From JAJCYL01 sp965206015 (GTDB taxonomy: Bacteria; Bacteroidota; Bacteroidia; Cytophagales; Cyclobacteriaceae): 64,000 nt of DNA. The notes under the pieces are model-generated. The model was not told the origin of the DNA. It made no database searches and saw only the letters and a program-made list of their open reading frames with translations. Made by a program: the position numbers and the translations under genes. This document shows, piece by piece, positions 34,951-44,276 of the stretch (position 1 is its first letter; the number at the start of each line of letters is the position of its first letter). The stretch is taken from assembly GCA_965206015.1 (NCBI GenBank), contig CBDBIW010000010.1, positions 248,001 to 312,000 on the forward strand, given 5' to 3'.

Positions 34951-34994
34951 TCAGCCTGACAATTTCAACTAGAGATGCAGATTTGTCAGGTTGA
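34951..34994. promoter_or_regulatory. Inverted repeat upstream of groES
   Basis: TCAGCCTGACAAT (34951-34963) faces ATTTGTCAGGTTGA (34981-34994): CCTGACAA is perfectly inverted across 20 bases, extending to 13 bp with two mismatches. It lies in the 208-bp gap between groES and the divergent hypothetical gene. It differs from CIRCE (TTAGCACTC-N9-GAGTGCTAA), which I did not find here. Confidence 0.45.
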
Positions 34995-35129
34995 TATGGA
35001 TAAAATCATGTCAAAACAGTCAAAATGCCTGAAAAATTGTCTGTTTTATACGAAAAGATGTCATTGGCACTTAATTCGCTATTGGACAATCATATCATTT
35101 TGTCAAACCTTAAATAAACTTAAATCGAT

Positions 35130-35408
35130 ATGTCAAAAGTAAATTTCAAACCTAATGAGGACAGGGTTCTTGTTCAAACTGCTGCTGCTGAAGCAAAAAC
35201 AGCTTCTGGCATTATAATACCTGATACTGCTCAGGAAAAGCCCCAAGAAGGAAGTGTAATTGCAGTAGGTGGTGGTACTACTGAAAAACCCGTTACAGTG
35301 AAAGTAGGAGACAAAATTCTCTACGGTAAGTACTCAGGCACAGAGATTACAATTGAAAGTAAAGAGTATTTGATCATGAGAAACTCTGACATCTTTGGTA
35401 CAATTTAA
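35130..35408 (+). CDS. groES: Co-chaperonin GroES
   Basis: 92 residues, the lid of the GroEL folding chamber. NFKPNEDRVLVQTAAAEAKT, the mobile loop TASGIIIPDTAQEKP that contacts GroEL, and GDKILYGKYSGTEI with a final DIFGTI are all standard. groEL follows after 54 bp. Its promoter is in the 208-bp upstream gap with the inverted repeat. Confidence 0.97.
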   Translation: MSKVNFKPNEDRVLVQTAAAEAKTASGIIIPDTAQEKPQEGSVIAVGGGTTEKPVTVKVGDKILYGKYSGTEITIESKEYLIMRNSDIFGTI

Positions 35409-35462
35409 TAACTGTTAACCAATTCTATAGATAACTAATATAAATAACTAAATAGTAACAAA

Positions 35463-37106
35463 ATGGCTAAAGAAATATTTTTTAATACTGACGCAAGAGA
35501 CCAAATTAAAAAAGGTGTCGATAAGTTGGCTAATGCGGTGGAGGTGACCTTGGGTCCTAAAGGACGTAACGTAATCATTGACAAGAAATTCGGAGCACCT
35601 ACTGTAACAAAGGACGGTGTGTCAGTAGCAAAGGAAATCGAACTGAATGAGCCTATCGAAAATATGGGAGCTCAGTTGGTAAAAGAAGTTGCTTCTAAAA
35701 CCGCTGATGATGCTGGTGACGGAACTACAACTGCCACTGTTATTGCGCAGGCAATTTTTGCTCATGGCATCAAAAATGTAGCAGCCGGTGCCAATCCTAT
35801 GGACCTTAAGAGAGGGATTGACAAGGCAGTTAGCACTGTAGTAGAGGACCTAAAGTCTCAGTCAAAGCCTATTAAAGGTTCTGATGAAATTACTCAAGTA
35901 GCCACAGTTTCAGCCAATAATGATGCCGAAATTGGCGGGATGATTGCTGAGGCGATGAACAAAGTAGGTAAGGACGGCGTCATAACAGTTGAAGAGGCGA
36001 AAGGTACAGAGACGGAAGTAAAGACCGTTGAAGGTATGCAGTTTGACAGAGGATACTTGTCACCATATTTCGTGACTAATACCGAAAAAATGGAGGCTGA
36101 ATTAGAGAGTCCTTACATTTTAATATATGACAAAAAGATTTCAGCAATGAAAGAATTGCTTCCTGTTTTAGAAGCAACTGCTCAAACTGGCAAACCACTA
36201 TTGATTATTGCTGAAGATATCGAAGGAGAAGCTTTAGCTACTTTGGTAGTCAACAAAATTAGAGGATCATTAAAAGTTGCTGCTGTTAAAGCTCCAGGTT
36301 TTGGTGATAGAAGAAAAGCGATGCTCGAAGATATTGCAACTTTGACTGGCGGTACTGTCATTTCTGAGGAAAGAGGTTACAAATTAGAGAGTGCCACAAT
36401 CGACTATTTGGGAACAGCTGAGAAAATCAATATTGACAAAGACAATACCATCGTTGTGAATGGAGCTGGTAAATCTTCTGATATCGAGGCCCGAGTTAAT
36501 CAAATCAAGCAGCAGATTGAAAATACAACTTCTGACTATGACAAAGAAAAACTTCAGGAGAGATTGGCAAAATTGTCTGGTGGTGTAGCCATACTTTATA
36601 TTGGTGCTGCTACTGAAGTAGAAATGAAAGAGAAGAAGGACAGAGTGGATGACGCATTGCATGCTACAAGAGCAGCTGTTCAGGAAGGTATCGTTGCTGG
36701 TGGTGGTGTTGCTTTAGTTAGAGCAATCGAAGCTCTGAGCAAAGTCTCAACTGAGAACGAAGACCAGGTAACTGGTGTTAACATTGTGAGGCTAGCACTT
36801 GAATCTCCATTAAGAACTATAGTAGAAAATGCCGGTGTCGAAGGATCTGTTGTTGTTCAGAAAGTTAAAGAAGGCAAAGATGATTTTGGTTACAATGCTG
36901 CAAATAATCAGTATGAGAACATGTTCAAATCGGGCATCATCGATCCTACTAAAGTGACGCGTTTAGCACTTGAAAATGCAGCGTCAATTGCTGCTCTACT
37001 ATTAACTACCGAATGCGTAGTTGCTGAAGAACCAGAAAAAGAAAGTGCAGGTGGTGGAATGCCAGGTGGTGGAATGCCAGGTGGTGGAATGGGTGGAATG
37101 ATGTAA
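35463..37106 (+). CDS. groEL: Chaperonin GroEL
   Basis: 547-residue chaperonin subunit that forms the double-ring ATP-driven folding machine. It has VTLGPKGRNVIIDKKFGAP, the catalytic region DDAGDGTTTATV (Asp and Thr for ATP), the apical domain with RGYLSPYFVTN, and AAVQEGIVAGGGVALVRAIE. The tail GGGMPGGGMPGGGMGGMM is the usual flexible Gly-Met end. Length is normal. It forms one transcript with groES and ends before a strong terminator. Confidence 0.98.
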   Translation: MAKEIFFNTDARDQIKKGVDKLANAVEVTLGPKGRNVIIDKKFGAPTVTKDGVSVAKEIELNEPIENMGAQLVKEVASKTADDAGDGTTTATVIAQAIFAHGIKNVAAGANPMDLKRGIDKAVSTVVEDLKSQSKPIKGSDEITQVATVSANNDAEIGGMIAEAMNKVGKDGVITVEEAKGTETEVKTVEGMQFDRGYLSPYFVTNTEKMEAELESPYILIYDKKISAMKELLPVLEATAQTGKPLLIIAEDIEGEALATLVVNKIRGSLKVAAVKAPGFGDRRKAMLEDIATLTGGTVISEERGYKLESATIDYLGTAEKINIDKDNTIVVNGAGKSSDIEARVNQIKQQIENTTSDYDKEKLQERLAKLSGGVAILYIGAATEVEMKEKKDRVDDALHATRAAVQEGIVAGGGVALVRAIEALSKVSTENEDQVTGVNIVRLALESPLRTIVENAGVEGSVVVQKVKEGKDDFGYNAANNQYENMFKSGIIDPTKVTRLALENAASIAALLLTTECVVAEEPEKESAGGGMPGGGMPGGGMGGMM

Positions 37107-37130
37107 TCAATCGATTACAAATAGACATTG

Positions 37131-37161
37131 ATAAAAGCTCCTGCAATGCGGGAGCTTTTAT
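37131..37161 (+). terminator. Terminator after groEL
   Basis: ATAAAAGCTCC (37131-37141) and GGGAGCTTTTAT (37150-37161) form an 11-bp stem with a TGCAATGC loop. A-rich and T-rich arms make it usable on either strand. Confidence 0.85.
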
Positions 37162-37203
37162 CTTTTGGAGGGATTCAGCTCTCCACATTCTACAGTAAGA
37201 ATT

Positions 37204-37992
37204 TCAAAGAAAGCCCTCACTCCCGGCTGCAGCATCGTCAGTCATTTGTTTGGATAATTCTTCACCGAGATATAGATCAATGAAATAGTGCCCTGCGTAT
37301 ATCAGAGGAGTTAAGAGAATGGCTACTAAAAATTTATAGATGTAGTTTGTCATTCCAACAGCCATAACCATACTCAAACTCCAGTTACCCCATATATAAA
37401 AGGCAATCACCAACACGACGAAACTATCTATAAATTGAGAAATAAGCGTTGACCCTGTCGCTCTCAACCATATCATTTTCGATCCGGTAAATCTTCTTAA
37501 TTTTTGAAAAATATATACATCCAATAACTGGCCTATTAAAAAAGCAACAAGGGAACCAATAATAATACCAAGCCCTTGTCGAAAGATGGTTTTAAAAGCA
37601 AAATCGATATCAAAGGTATTTCCTTCTGAATCTGTCCTGTTAACATCAATCCAGAAGTCAGCAGGTGGGAGCAACGTAACCATGTATATAGCTATAAACA
37701 CAAATAGAATTAAGAATGTAGTCAAATAAGAGATTTTCCGCACTCCTTCTTTACCAAAGTATTCATTTATAATATCTGTGGTAATAAACACGACCGGCCA
37801 TATTACGACTCCAGCTGTTAGGTTAAATTCAGGTTGAAATCCCAGGATACTTATTTGACCCGCTGCAATACCCAATGTGCTCTCTGCCGAGAATATCTTG
37901 ACTCCAATAATTTCAGCAATAACCGCATTCGTCAGAAATATGCCTGACAATATAATGAAGAGATTCGCACGTTTGTCATTAACCATGCTCAT
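37204..37992 (-). CDS. Queuosine precursor transporter (YhhQ/VUT family)
   Basis: 262 residues with about six membrane helices. It matches the YhhQ family that imports 7-cyano-7-deazaguanine or related queuosine precursors. Key parts are FLTNAVIAEIIGVKIF near the start, VIWPVVFITTDIINEYFGKE (the conserved TDIINE-Y-G motif), then IAFLIGQLLDVYIFQKLR and GSTLISQFIDSFVVLVIAF. It is 4 bp from rnz on the same strand, so the two are probably cotranscribed. The exact precursor is not decided by sequence. Confidence 0.88.
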   Translation of the reverse strand: MSMVNDKRANLFIILSGIFLTNAVIAEIIGVKIFSAESTLGIAAGQISILGFQPEFNLTAGVVIWPVVFITTDIINEYFGKEGVRKISYLTTFLILFVFIAIYMVTLLPPADFWIDVNRTDSEGNTFDIDFAFKTIFRQGLGIIIGSLVAFLIGQLLDVYIFQKLRRFTGSKMIWLRATGSTLISQFIDSFVVLVIAFYIWGNWSLSMVMAVGMTNYIYKFLVAILLTPLIYAGHYFIDLYLGEELSKQMTDDAAAGSEGFL

Positions 37993-37996
37993 GACG

Positions 37997-38914
37997 CTAT
38001 TCCATTAACATAAAATCTTCACCTTCAACACCTAAGTAACTTTTCTCAAAAATACTTCTGGCTTCTGCGACGACGGGGTCAAGGTTCTTATAGCGAGTTG
38101 AAAAATGGCCTAAAATCAGTTTCCCGACTTTAGCCTTTTTTGCAATAGTAGCAGCTTGTTTCGCTGTCGAATGATAGGTGAGTTCTGCACGATCTGCCAT
38201 GTCTTCTAGGAAGGTAGCCTCATGATAAAGCATATCAACATCTCGTATTGTTTCAATAGTGTCCTCTAAGTATTTTGTATCAGAGCAATAGGCATAAGAC
38301 AAGGGTTTCCTTGGTGCTGAAGTATAATCAGAATTAATGTAAAGAATCCCACCGTCAGACGATTTAACATCCTCTCCATTTTTTAACAAAACAATCTGAG
38401 AAGGGAGTATGTCATCTGGTAGCTTTTCCTTTCTTATTTTTCTATTCAATAGCTTTTCTCTGAAAATGAACCCCGAGCAGTCTATTCGATGGTCCATTGG
38501 AAAAGTGCTCAGAACCATTTGATTGTTCTCGAAAATAATGGCTTTACTTCCTGGAGTCCATTCACTAAAATTTACATTGAAATTCAATGGAGTCTCCGAA
38601 TACTTCAACTGTAATGCAATAATCTCTTTTAAACCAGGAGGGCCATATACATTTAAGTCATTGTCTCTACCATAAAGATGCATGGTGGATAACAGACCAA
38701 TCAGACCGTAATAGTGATCCCCATGTAAATGACTGATTAGTATATGATCAATCTTGCTGAACTTCACTTTGTACTTTTTCAGCAAGATTTGTGTCCCCTC
38801 ACCGCAATCAATTAAAAAAAATTGATTGTTAATCTGCAATAATTGTGAAGTCTGATTGCGATTGTGTGCCGGTGCTGCGGCATTTGAACCCAGTATTTTA
38901 AGCCTGAAGGTCAA
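37997..38914 (-). CDS. rnz: Ribonuclease Z
   Basis: 305-residue metallo-beta-lactamase-fold endoribonuclease that trims the 3' ends of pre-tRNAs. The zinc motif is ISHLHGDHYYGLIGLLSTM (HxHxDH). HEATF and GHFSTRY supply the later metal ligands, and NRNQTSQLLQINNQFFLIDC is the usual N-terminal block. Length fits the short bacterial form. The STAS gene starts 9 bp upstream on the same strand and the queuosine transporter follows, so the three may form an operon. Confidence 0.95.
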   Translation of the reverse strand: MTFRLKILGSNAAAPAHNRNQTSQLLQINNQFFLIDCGEGTQILLKKYKVKFSKIDHILISHLHGDHYYGLIGLLSTMHLYGRDNDLNVYGPPGLKEIIALQLKYSETPLNFNVNFSEWTPGSKAIIFENNQMVLSTFPMDHRIDCSGFIFREKLLNRKIRKEKLPDDILPSQIVLLKNGEDVKSSDGGILYINSDYTSAPRKPLSYAYCSDTKYLEDTIETIRDVDMLYHEATFLEDMADRAELTYHSTAKQAATIAKKAKVGKLILGHFSTRYKNLDPVVAEARSIFEKSYLGVEGEDFMLME

Positions 38915-38922
38915 AATAGGAT

Positions 38923-39303
38923 TTATCCTTCTTCCCCAGACTCCAAATCACTATTAATCTCATTCATGAATACAGTGTCTACTGCCTCTTCAATGGTTGG
39001 TAAAATGTCCAACACTTTGTCCAGTTGAGATATACGGATGAGTTTCATTACATGGTCAGTGACACCAGTCAACACAAAACTACTTCCACTCTCTGTGAAC
39101 AATCTATTTCCTACCAATAGAGCACTTAATCCAGACGAATCAATGTATTTCACTGGGGAAAGATCAACAATAAGGTTCTTAACTCCTTCGGCCTGTAAGG
39201 TTACAAATCTGGACTTAAAATCTGGAGCCTTGGTTGAGTCGAGCTTCTCCTCGTCAACTTTGATGACGCTATATTTCTCTTTTTTGTCTATTGAATACTT
39301 CAT
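38923..39303 (-). CDS. STAS-domain anti-sigma factor antagonist
   Basis: A SpoIIAA-like STAS protein. The phosphorylatable Ser lies in VKYIDSSGLSALLVGNRLF and the hydrophobic core strands are typical (NLIVDLSP, SSFVLTGVTDHVMKLI). The frame extends to 39330 (MNIVVIEPF), but those codons are a copy of a 16-bp tandem duplication. The ATG at 39303 (MKYSIDKKEKYSVIKV) is therefore the likelier start, giving about 126 residues. In this family dephosphorylated protein binds an anti-sigma kinase. No kinase partner is in the window. Confidence 0.85.
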   Translation of the reverse strand: MKYSIDKKEKYSVIKVDEEKLDSTKAPDFKSRFVTLQAEGVKNLIVDLSPVKYIDSSGLSALLVGNRLFTESGSSFVLTGVTDHVMKLIRISQLDKVLDILPTIEEAVDTVFMNEINSDLESGEEG

Positions 39304-39310
39304 AAACGGT

Positions 39311-39342
39311 TCAATTACGACTATGTTCAATTACGACTATGT
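39311..39342. repeat. 16-bp perfect tandem duplication before the STAS gene
   Basis: TCAATTACGACTATGT at 39311-39326 is repeated at 39327-39342. It lies in the 5' region of the STAS gene (minus strand) and creates an extra upstream in-frame ATG at 39330. Confidence 0.85.
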
Positions 39343-39403
39343 TAAATTTTGTGGGAAATTAACTCTAAAGTACGAAAATAGCCCTTTGAAATTAATTTAA
39401 GTG

Positions 39404-40348
39404 CTAATGAGTTATCAAGTAATTTGTGATGTTATCTTCAATTCTTTTCAATGGATCGACGTCAAATTGCTTAACAAACCTTTCACCAGTTATTTGTTCG
39501 TAGAGTTCAATATAACGACCGGTGATTGAGCTTACCACTTCATCAGTCATCTCTGGTATCTGTTGACCCTCCTTACCCTGAAATCCGTTTTCAATTAGCC
39601 ATTGTCTCACAAACTCCTTGGAAAGTTGCTTCTGCTGGATGCCGTTTTTTTGATTGTCATCATACAATACATCAGCATAAAAGTAGCGAGACGAGTCAGG
39701 AGTATGTATTTCATCTATCAGGTAGATTGTGTCATCGACCTTACCAAATTCATACTTAGTATCGACTAGAATCAGCCCTTGACTTAGTGCTTCTTCAGTG
39801 CCTCGCTGAAACAGTTGGTGCGTGTATACCTCCAGCTGAGCATAATCTTTTGGTGAGACCAATCCTTTTTTTAGAATCTCATCCCTTGTGATATCCTCAT
39901 CATGACCTTCCTGAGCCTTTGTTGATGGTGTAATTATTGGTTCGGGTAACTTATCATGTTCGCTAAGACCTTCTGGCAAAGGAACACCGCACAAAATTCT
40001 TTTCCCTTCGCTGTATTCCCTCCAGGCATGACCGGTGACATATCCGCGAATTACCATTTCAACAGGGAAGGGATCGCATGCTATACCGACAGTAACATTT
40101 GGGTCTGGAACCGCTTCTACCCAATTAGGAACAATATCTTTGGTCTTTTCCAGGAATTTCGCAGCTATTTGGTTTAAGACCTGCCCTTTGCAGGGAATAG
40201 CTCTCGGAAGTACAACATCAAAAGCAGAGATTCTATCGGTGGCAACCATCACAAGTTTTCCGTCTATTTTATAAACGTCTCGCACCTTTCCTCTATACCT
40301 GCTTTGCTGGCCTGGAAATTGGTAGTTTGTTTCTTTTACACCTGACAT
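39404..40348 (-). CDS. purC: Phosphoribosylaminoimidazole-succinocarboxamide synthase
   Basis: 314-residue SAICAR synthetase, which joins CAIR and aspartate with ATP in purine synthesis. RYRGKVRDVYKIDG is the nucleotide-binding start. ATDRISAFDVVLPRAIPCKG, VIRGYVTGHAWREYSEGKRI and GLILVDTKYEFGKVDDTIYL with DEIHTPDSSRYF are family signatures. It is the long form, common in Bacteroidota and yeast-like PurC. It stands alone, with the STAS gene downstream. Confidence 0.96.
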   Translation of the reverse strand: MSGVKETNYQFPGQQSRYRGKVRDVYKIDGKLVMVATDRISAFDVVLPRAIPCKGQVLNQIAAKFLEKTKDIVPNWVEAVPDPNVTVGIACDPFPVEMVIRGYVTGHAWREYSEGKRILCGVPLPEGLSEHDKLPEPIITPSTKAQEGHDEDITRDEILKKGLVSPKDYAQLEVYTHQLFQRGTEEALSQGLILVDTKYEFGKVDDTIYLIDEIHTPDSSRYFYADVLYDDNQKNGIQQKQLSKEFVRQWLIENGFQGKEGQQIPEMTDEVVSSITGRYIELYEQITGERFVKQFDVDPLKRIEDNITNYLITH

Positions 40349-40474
40349 GAGATAAAATTAACAGAGTTAGTTTAAGAATTTTTGAAAGTAGTAGGTGTGT
40401 TGAAAATTATTTGAATTTTTTAGTGTCATCCGGCTACAACATTTTTGGGGAAGATGCTTCTTGTAAAAATACAA

Positions 40475-40499
40475 TAGCGGGGTATTTGATTTCCCGCTA
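40475..40499 (+). terminator. Small stem-loop upstream of an IS remnant
   Basis: TAGCGGG (40475-40481) pairs with CCCGCTA (40493-40499) over 7 bp, followed by AAGTTTTG. It may be a terminator or part of the left end of the IS remnant that follows. The gap 40349-40536 holds nothing else that I recognise. Confidence 0.35.
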
Positions 40500-40536
40500 A
40501 AGTTTTGTGATGTTTGAGTTTGCACACCTAAACATC

Positions 40537-41187
40537 ATGAGTAAAAATACAAATCTTGCAGATCAACCGATTATTTGTCAGTTACTAGTATGGAAAAGAT
40601 GGACAGAGCAGGGAGTATTTTAGGTAACCAGACTTAACGAAAATGCAACATATCAGGTAGTGGAAGGAGCGATAAACCATATCAGTGAATATGCGGATGG
40701 TAACATAATCAGTGATCAGCGCATCGTCCCTGAAGATGGTTTAAATGCCCGTTTGGTCACTTACAAAAACTATCAGAGTGGTAGAATACTCCGGTTTGTA
40801 TCCAATAGGTTTGTCTACAAAGCTGATACTATTATCCAGCTTTACAGGTACCGGTGGAATATTGAAGTGATCTTTAAGCGGCTCAAACAGAATGTCGAGT
40901 TGTGTTACTTTTTCCCGGGCAGCTCAGAGGGCATCAAATCTCGGGTTTGGGTTGCACTGATTGCCAACCTAATCTTCACAGTAATCCACAGACAGCTAAA
41001 AGAGGCTGAGATGTTTGTCACTCTAGTCAATGTTGCAGCAAACAACATGGAATCTTATATTGGTCTTATTAAAATCATGCAGGTGCGTATGTTGACTGAA
41101 AAAGAACGAGACCCAGGGATAGTACAATTGGACATCTTCGGTTCAATGCATAGGGGTGTTTTTCAAACTAAAGGAAAATCACCTTGA
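40537..41187 (+). pseudogene. IS4-type (DUF4372) transposase with internal deletion
   Basis: The gene keeps its first codons (MSKNTNLADQPIICQLL, typical of DUF4372-bearing IS4 transposases), then jumps straight to the catalytic C-terminal half. That half reads TRLNENATYQVVEGAINH, then VTYKNYQSGRILRFVSNRF and LYRYRWNIEVIFKRLKQN with Y-x-x-R-x-x-x-E. More than half the middle, including the first catalytic Asp, is missing, and the frame breaks at 40620. It ends at TGA near 41187 with FQTKGKSP. Confidence 0.7.
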
Positions 41188-41213
41188 TTTGCCATCAAAT
41201 CACTTTTTTCGTT

Positions 41214-41413
41214 AAATCCCGATTTAGTCGGATGATATTAAAAGAATATTTAATCTATGATAAGTTGAATTTAAGTCAAATCGCATACCAATTGGGTTAC
41301 AGCAGTGTACAACACCTTCCAGTCAGTTCAAAAACACCACTGGTATGTCGCCTTTGCAATTCAAGAAGTGGCAGGCACTCTCACGAAAACTCCTTGACGA
41401 CATCGGATCATAG
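41214..41413 (+). pseudogene. AraC-family regulator, C-terminal HTH remnant
   Basis: RFSRMILKEYLIYDKLNLSQ and IAYQLGYSSVQHL form the HTH core of an AraC regulator. After a frameshift the rest reads TTGMSPLQFKKWQALSRKLL to TAG 41411-41413. Everything upstream, including the sensor part, has been replaced by the IS remnant. The intact HMA-DUF4396 gene follows 78 bp later, and AraC genes often sit before such metal-related genes in this phylum. Confidence 0.65.
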
Positions 41414-41491
41414 AAATATTGTACATTTTTTCGAAAATTACACCATCCTTGCTCTTCCACTTTTACGTTCTTTGCAGAAGATATTATTCAA

Positions 41492-42145
41492 ATGGAAACA
41501 TTAACTGTAGAAACAAATTTGCACTGCCAGGGATGTGTTGATAAAATTACTCCCCTACTCAACGAAGACCGTTTCGTCAACAACTGGAGTGTAGATTTAA
41601 ATGGAGAACTTAAAACACTCAATGTTTCTGGTGAAGGAATTACGATAGCGTATATCGATTCGTTACTGAAACCTGCAGGCTATTCAGTGATTGATAATAA
41701 ACAATCTTTTTGGAAGGATTTGAAAGCCTGGAAGAAGTCCTCATTCAATACATTAAACTGTCTGATTGGATGTTCAATTGGAGATTTTGGAATGGTGTTC
41801 TTTTTACAAGCCTATTATCCTCAAACTTCAATGGGGTGGCAAATGGCATTGGCTATTATAGCTGGGTTATTTACTTCTATACTTTTAGAAACAACAATTC
41901 TTAAATACCGGGAGCACTTCAACTGGTCATTTGCAGTGAAAACAGCTTTTGGTATGTCTTTTATCTCTATGGTTGCTATGGAATTCGCAATGACCAGCAC
42001 TGATTTCATGATTACAGGAGATCAGGCAGCATTTTCAGATCCGTTATACTGGTTGGCACTTATTCCTGCTTTAATTGTTGGTTTCATCACCCCCCTGCCC
42101 TATAATTACTACAAGCTGAAGAAATTCAACAAGGCCTGCCATTAG
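41492..42145 (+). CDS. HMA-DUF4396 membrane protein
   Basis: 217 residues. The first 65 form a heavy-metal-associated domain: ETNLHCQGCVDKITPLLNED has a CxxC-like HCQGC, but with a single spacing Cys pair change (C-Q-G-C). The rest is a DUF4396 domain with four membrane helices (for example LNCLIGCSIGDFGMVFFLQA, then MALAIIAGLFTSILLETTIL, and YWLALIPALIVGFITPLPYN). It probably takes part in copper or similar metal handling at the inner membrane, but the reaction is unknown. A broken AraC regulator lies directly upstream, so control may be altered. Confidence 0.85.
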   Translation: METLTVETNLHCQGCVDKITPLLNEDRFVNNWSVDLNGELKTLNVSGEGITIAYIDSLLKPAGYSVIDNKQSFWKDLKAWKKSSFNTLNCLIGCSIGDFGMVFFLQAYYPQTSMGWQMALAIIAGLFTSILLETTILKYREHFNWSFAVKTAFGMSFISMVAMEFAMTSTDFMITGDQAAFSDPLYWLALIPALIVGFITPLPYNYYKLKKFNKACH

Positions 42146-42156
42146 AGTAAGAGGTA

Positions 42157-44211
42157 TTACCAGATTTTAATTCTATCTGATGAAGGCAAGAAAAGACTGT
42201 CTAACTCCGTAACTTTAAAAGCCTCATAGAACTCTGGAATATTTCTTACTATCCCATTTACTCTAAACTTCGCAGGTGAATGTGGATCTGAATTCACCTG
42301 CACCCGCAGTGATTCTTCTCTTGATTTAGAACGCCATGCCTGTGCATAGCCAATAAAGACTCTTTGTTTGGCTGTAATTCCATCAATTACCGGCCCCTCT
42401 TCACCGTCGAGTGACATTTGATAAGCTTTGAGTGCAATGGCAAGTCCACCAAGATCTCCAATATTTTCCCCTAAGGTGAAAGTACCATTGACGTTTAAGT
42501 CATCAAATACCTGATAACCGTCATATTGGGCAATGAGAGCAGCCGTCCTTTCTTCAAAGCCTGATTTATCTTGATCAGTCCACCAATTACGCATTTGCCC
42601 GTCCCCGTCAAATTGACTGCCACTGTCATCGAATCCATGACCAATTTCATGACCAATTACAGCTCCAATGGCACCATAATTTACCGCATCTTCAACAGTC
42701 ATATCAAAATAAGGTGGTTGCAAGATAGCTGCCGGGAAAACAATTTCATTTAAGGTTGGATTATAATAGGCATTAACTGTTTGAGGGCTCATCCCCCACT
42801 CATGTTTCTGTATAGGCCCTTTCAATTTTGAAACATTGCGGTTATATTCCATAATATCAGCTCTCCTCTTATTACCTAAAATATCATCCTCCCTGATTTC
42901 CAGACCGGAATAGTCTTTCCAAATATCAGGATATCCAATTTTAGGAGTAAACTTGTCTGATTTATCAAGTGCCTGAGCCTTTGTCGAATCACTCATCCAA
43001 TCGAGCTCAGTTATACTTACCCGGTACGCTTCAATCAAATTAGCAACTAATTGATCCATCCTCTTTTTTGCTTCTGCTGGAAAATGTCTTTCAACATAAA
43101 CCTTGCCTACCACTTCCCCCAAATTGCTGTTAACGACAGAAACTCCACGCCTCCATTGTGGTCTTTGCTCTTCTCGACCATAAAGTGTTTTACCATAAAA
43201 CTCAAAATTCTGATCATCAATAGCCTGATTCAGGTACGGATCAAAGGCATTCAAAAACATCCATTTTAAGTATTGCTTCCAAACCACTAATTCAGTCTTG
43301 ACAAAAAGGTTATCAAATGCTCTGCAGTAATCAACCATGCCAATTATGATTTCTGGCATATCAGCAACATTAGATTCATCCAAAAATGCCTGCCATGAAA
43401 AATTGGGCATTAAATATTTCAGACTATCAGCAGGATACTTGTTATAAATATTTGCGGGATTCCTGGTGTCCTCCTTACTCATATTAATGGCCGCCATTTT
43501 TGACTCCAGTTCCATAATATTATGCGCTGCTTCAGATGAATTTTCCAAACTGGCCAATTTGAACATGGCTGAAATATGCGCTTCATATTTTTTCCGGATC
43601 TCTATCGACTTGTCATCTGTTTTAGAATAATACTCTCTGTCAGGCAAGCCTAAACCTGATTGAAAGTAATAAAGGCCATATTTGGATGGTTCCTTTAAAT
43701 CCGGAAAAATACCGTAAGAAAAAGGGGCATCAGTGTACTTAATTGTACGACCAAAGTGACGAGCTAACTCCTCGTAATTACTAATGGCATCTATTGTTGA
43801 AAATTCATCTGAGGCTGGCTGGACTCCCAGGTCATTTCTCTTCTCCATGTTCATATATGACTTATAGAGATCTCCAACCATTTGCTCATTTGAACCTATC
43901 TCAAAATCACCAGTCGCCGACTCTTCTATGATCTTTTTTACGTTACTTTCGGCTTCTTCATGAATTATATGGGCAATACCATAAGTACTTTTATCGGCAG
44001 GTATTTCTGTTTCGTTAAGCCATTTTCCATTGACAAACTGATTGAAATCATCTCCCGGGTTTGCGGTTGAATCCACGTACTCGAAATATATACCGCTTAA
44101 CAGTGGTGAGCTGGATTCTTCTACAGTTGTGGTACAACTAATGACTATTGTTATTAGCAGCAAGAAGGGAGCAATTGGATTGTACTTTTTCATGACAGGT
44201 TTTTTGATCAA
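42157..44211 (-). CDS. M13-family metallopeptidase (lipoprotein)
   Basis: 684-residue neprilysin-like zinc peptidase. The signal ends in a lipobox (LLLITIVISC, Cys about 26), so it is lipid-anchored. The M13 N-terminal helical domain starts at PGDDFNQFVNGKWLNE. The catalytic part has NAYYNPTLNEIVFPAAILQP, the zinc motif AVIGHEIGHGFDDSGSQFDG (near residue 520) and GENIGDLGGLAIALKAY. All catalytic residues are present and length is normal. It degrades small peptides in the periplasm or at the surface. It is convergent with the HMA-DUF4396 gene. Confidence 0.94.
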   Translation of the reverse strand: MIKKPVMKKYNPIAPFLLLITIVISCTTTVEESSSPLLSGIYFEYVDSTANPGDDFNQFVNGKWLNETEIPADKSTYGIAHIIHEEAESNVKKIIEESATGDFEIGSNEQMVGDLYKSYMNMEKRNDLGVQPASDEFSTIDAISNYEELARHFGRTIKYTDAPFSYGIFPDLKEPSKYGLYYFQSGLGLPDREYYSKTDDKSIEIRKKYEAHISAMFKLASLENSSEAAHNIMELESKMAAINMSKEDTRNPANIYNKYPADSLKYLMPNFSWQAFLDESNVADMPEIIIGMVDYCRAFDNLFVKTELVVWKQYLKWMFLNAFDPYLNQAIDDQNFEFYGKTLYGREEQRPQWRRGVSVVNSNLGEVVGKVYVERHFPAEAKKRMDQLVANLIEAYRVSITELDWMSDSTKAQALDKSDKFTPKIGYPDIWKDYSGLEIREDDILGNKRRADIMEYNRNVSKLKGPIQKHEWGMSPQTVNAYYNPTLNEIVFPAAILQPPYFDMTVEDAVNYGAIGAVIGHEIGHGFDDSGSQFDGDGQMRNWWTDQDKSGFEERTAALIAQYDGYQVFDDLNVNGTFTLGENIGDLGGLAIALKAYQMSLDGEEGPVIDGITAKQRVFIGYAQAWRSKSREESLRVQVNSDPHSPAKFRVNGIVRNIPEFYEAFKVTELDSLFLPSSDRIKIW

Positions 44212-44276
44212 AATTATATAAACAAGTGTGCCGTATTTTAGAACCGGCTTCTAAGAACCCGACACCTACTAATATA

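Noticed and set aside
34922..35129. CIRCE element before groES
   Set aside because: No TTAGCACTC-N9-GAGTGCTAA or close variant is present; only a different dyad was found.
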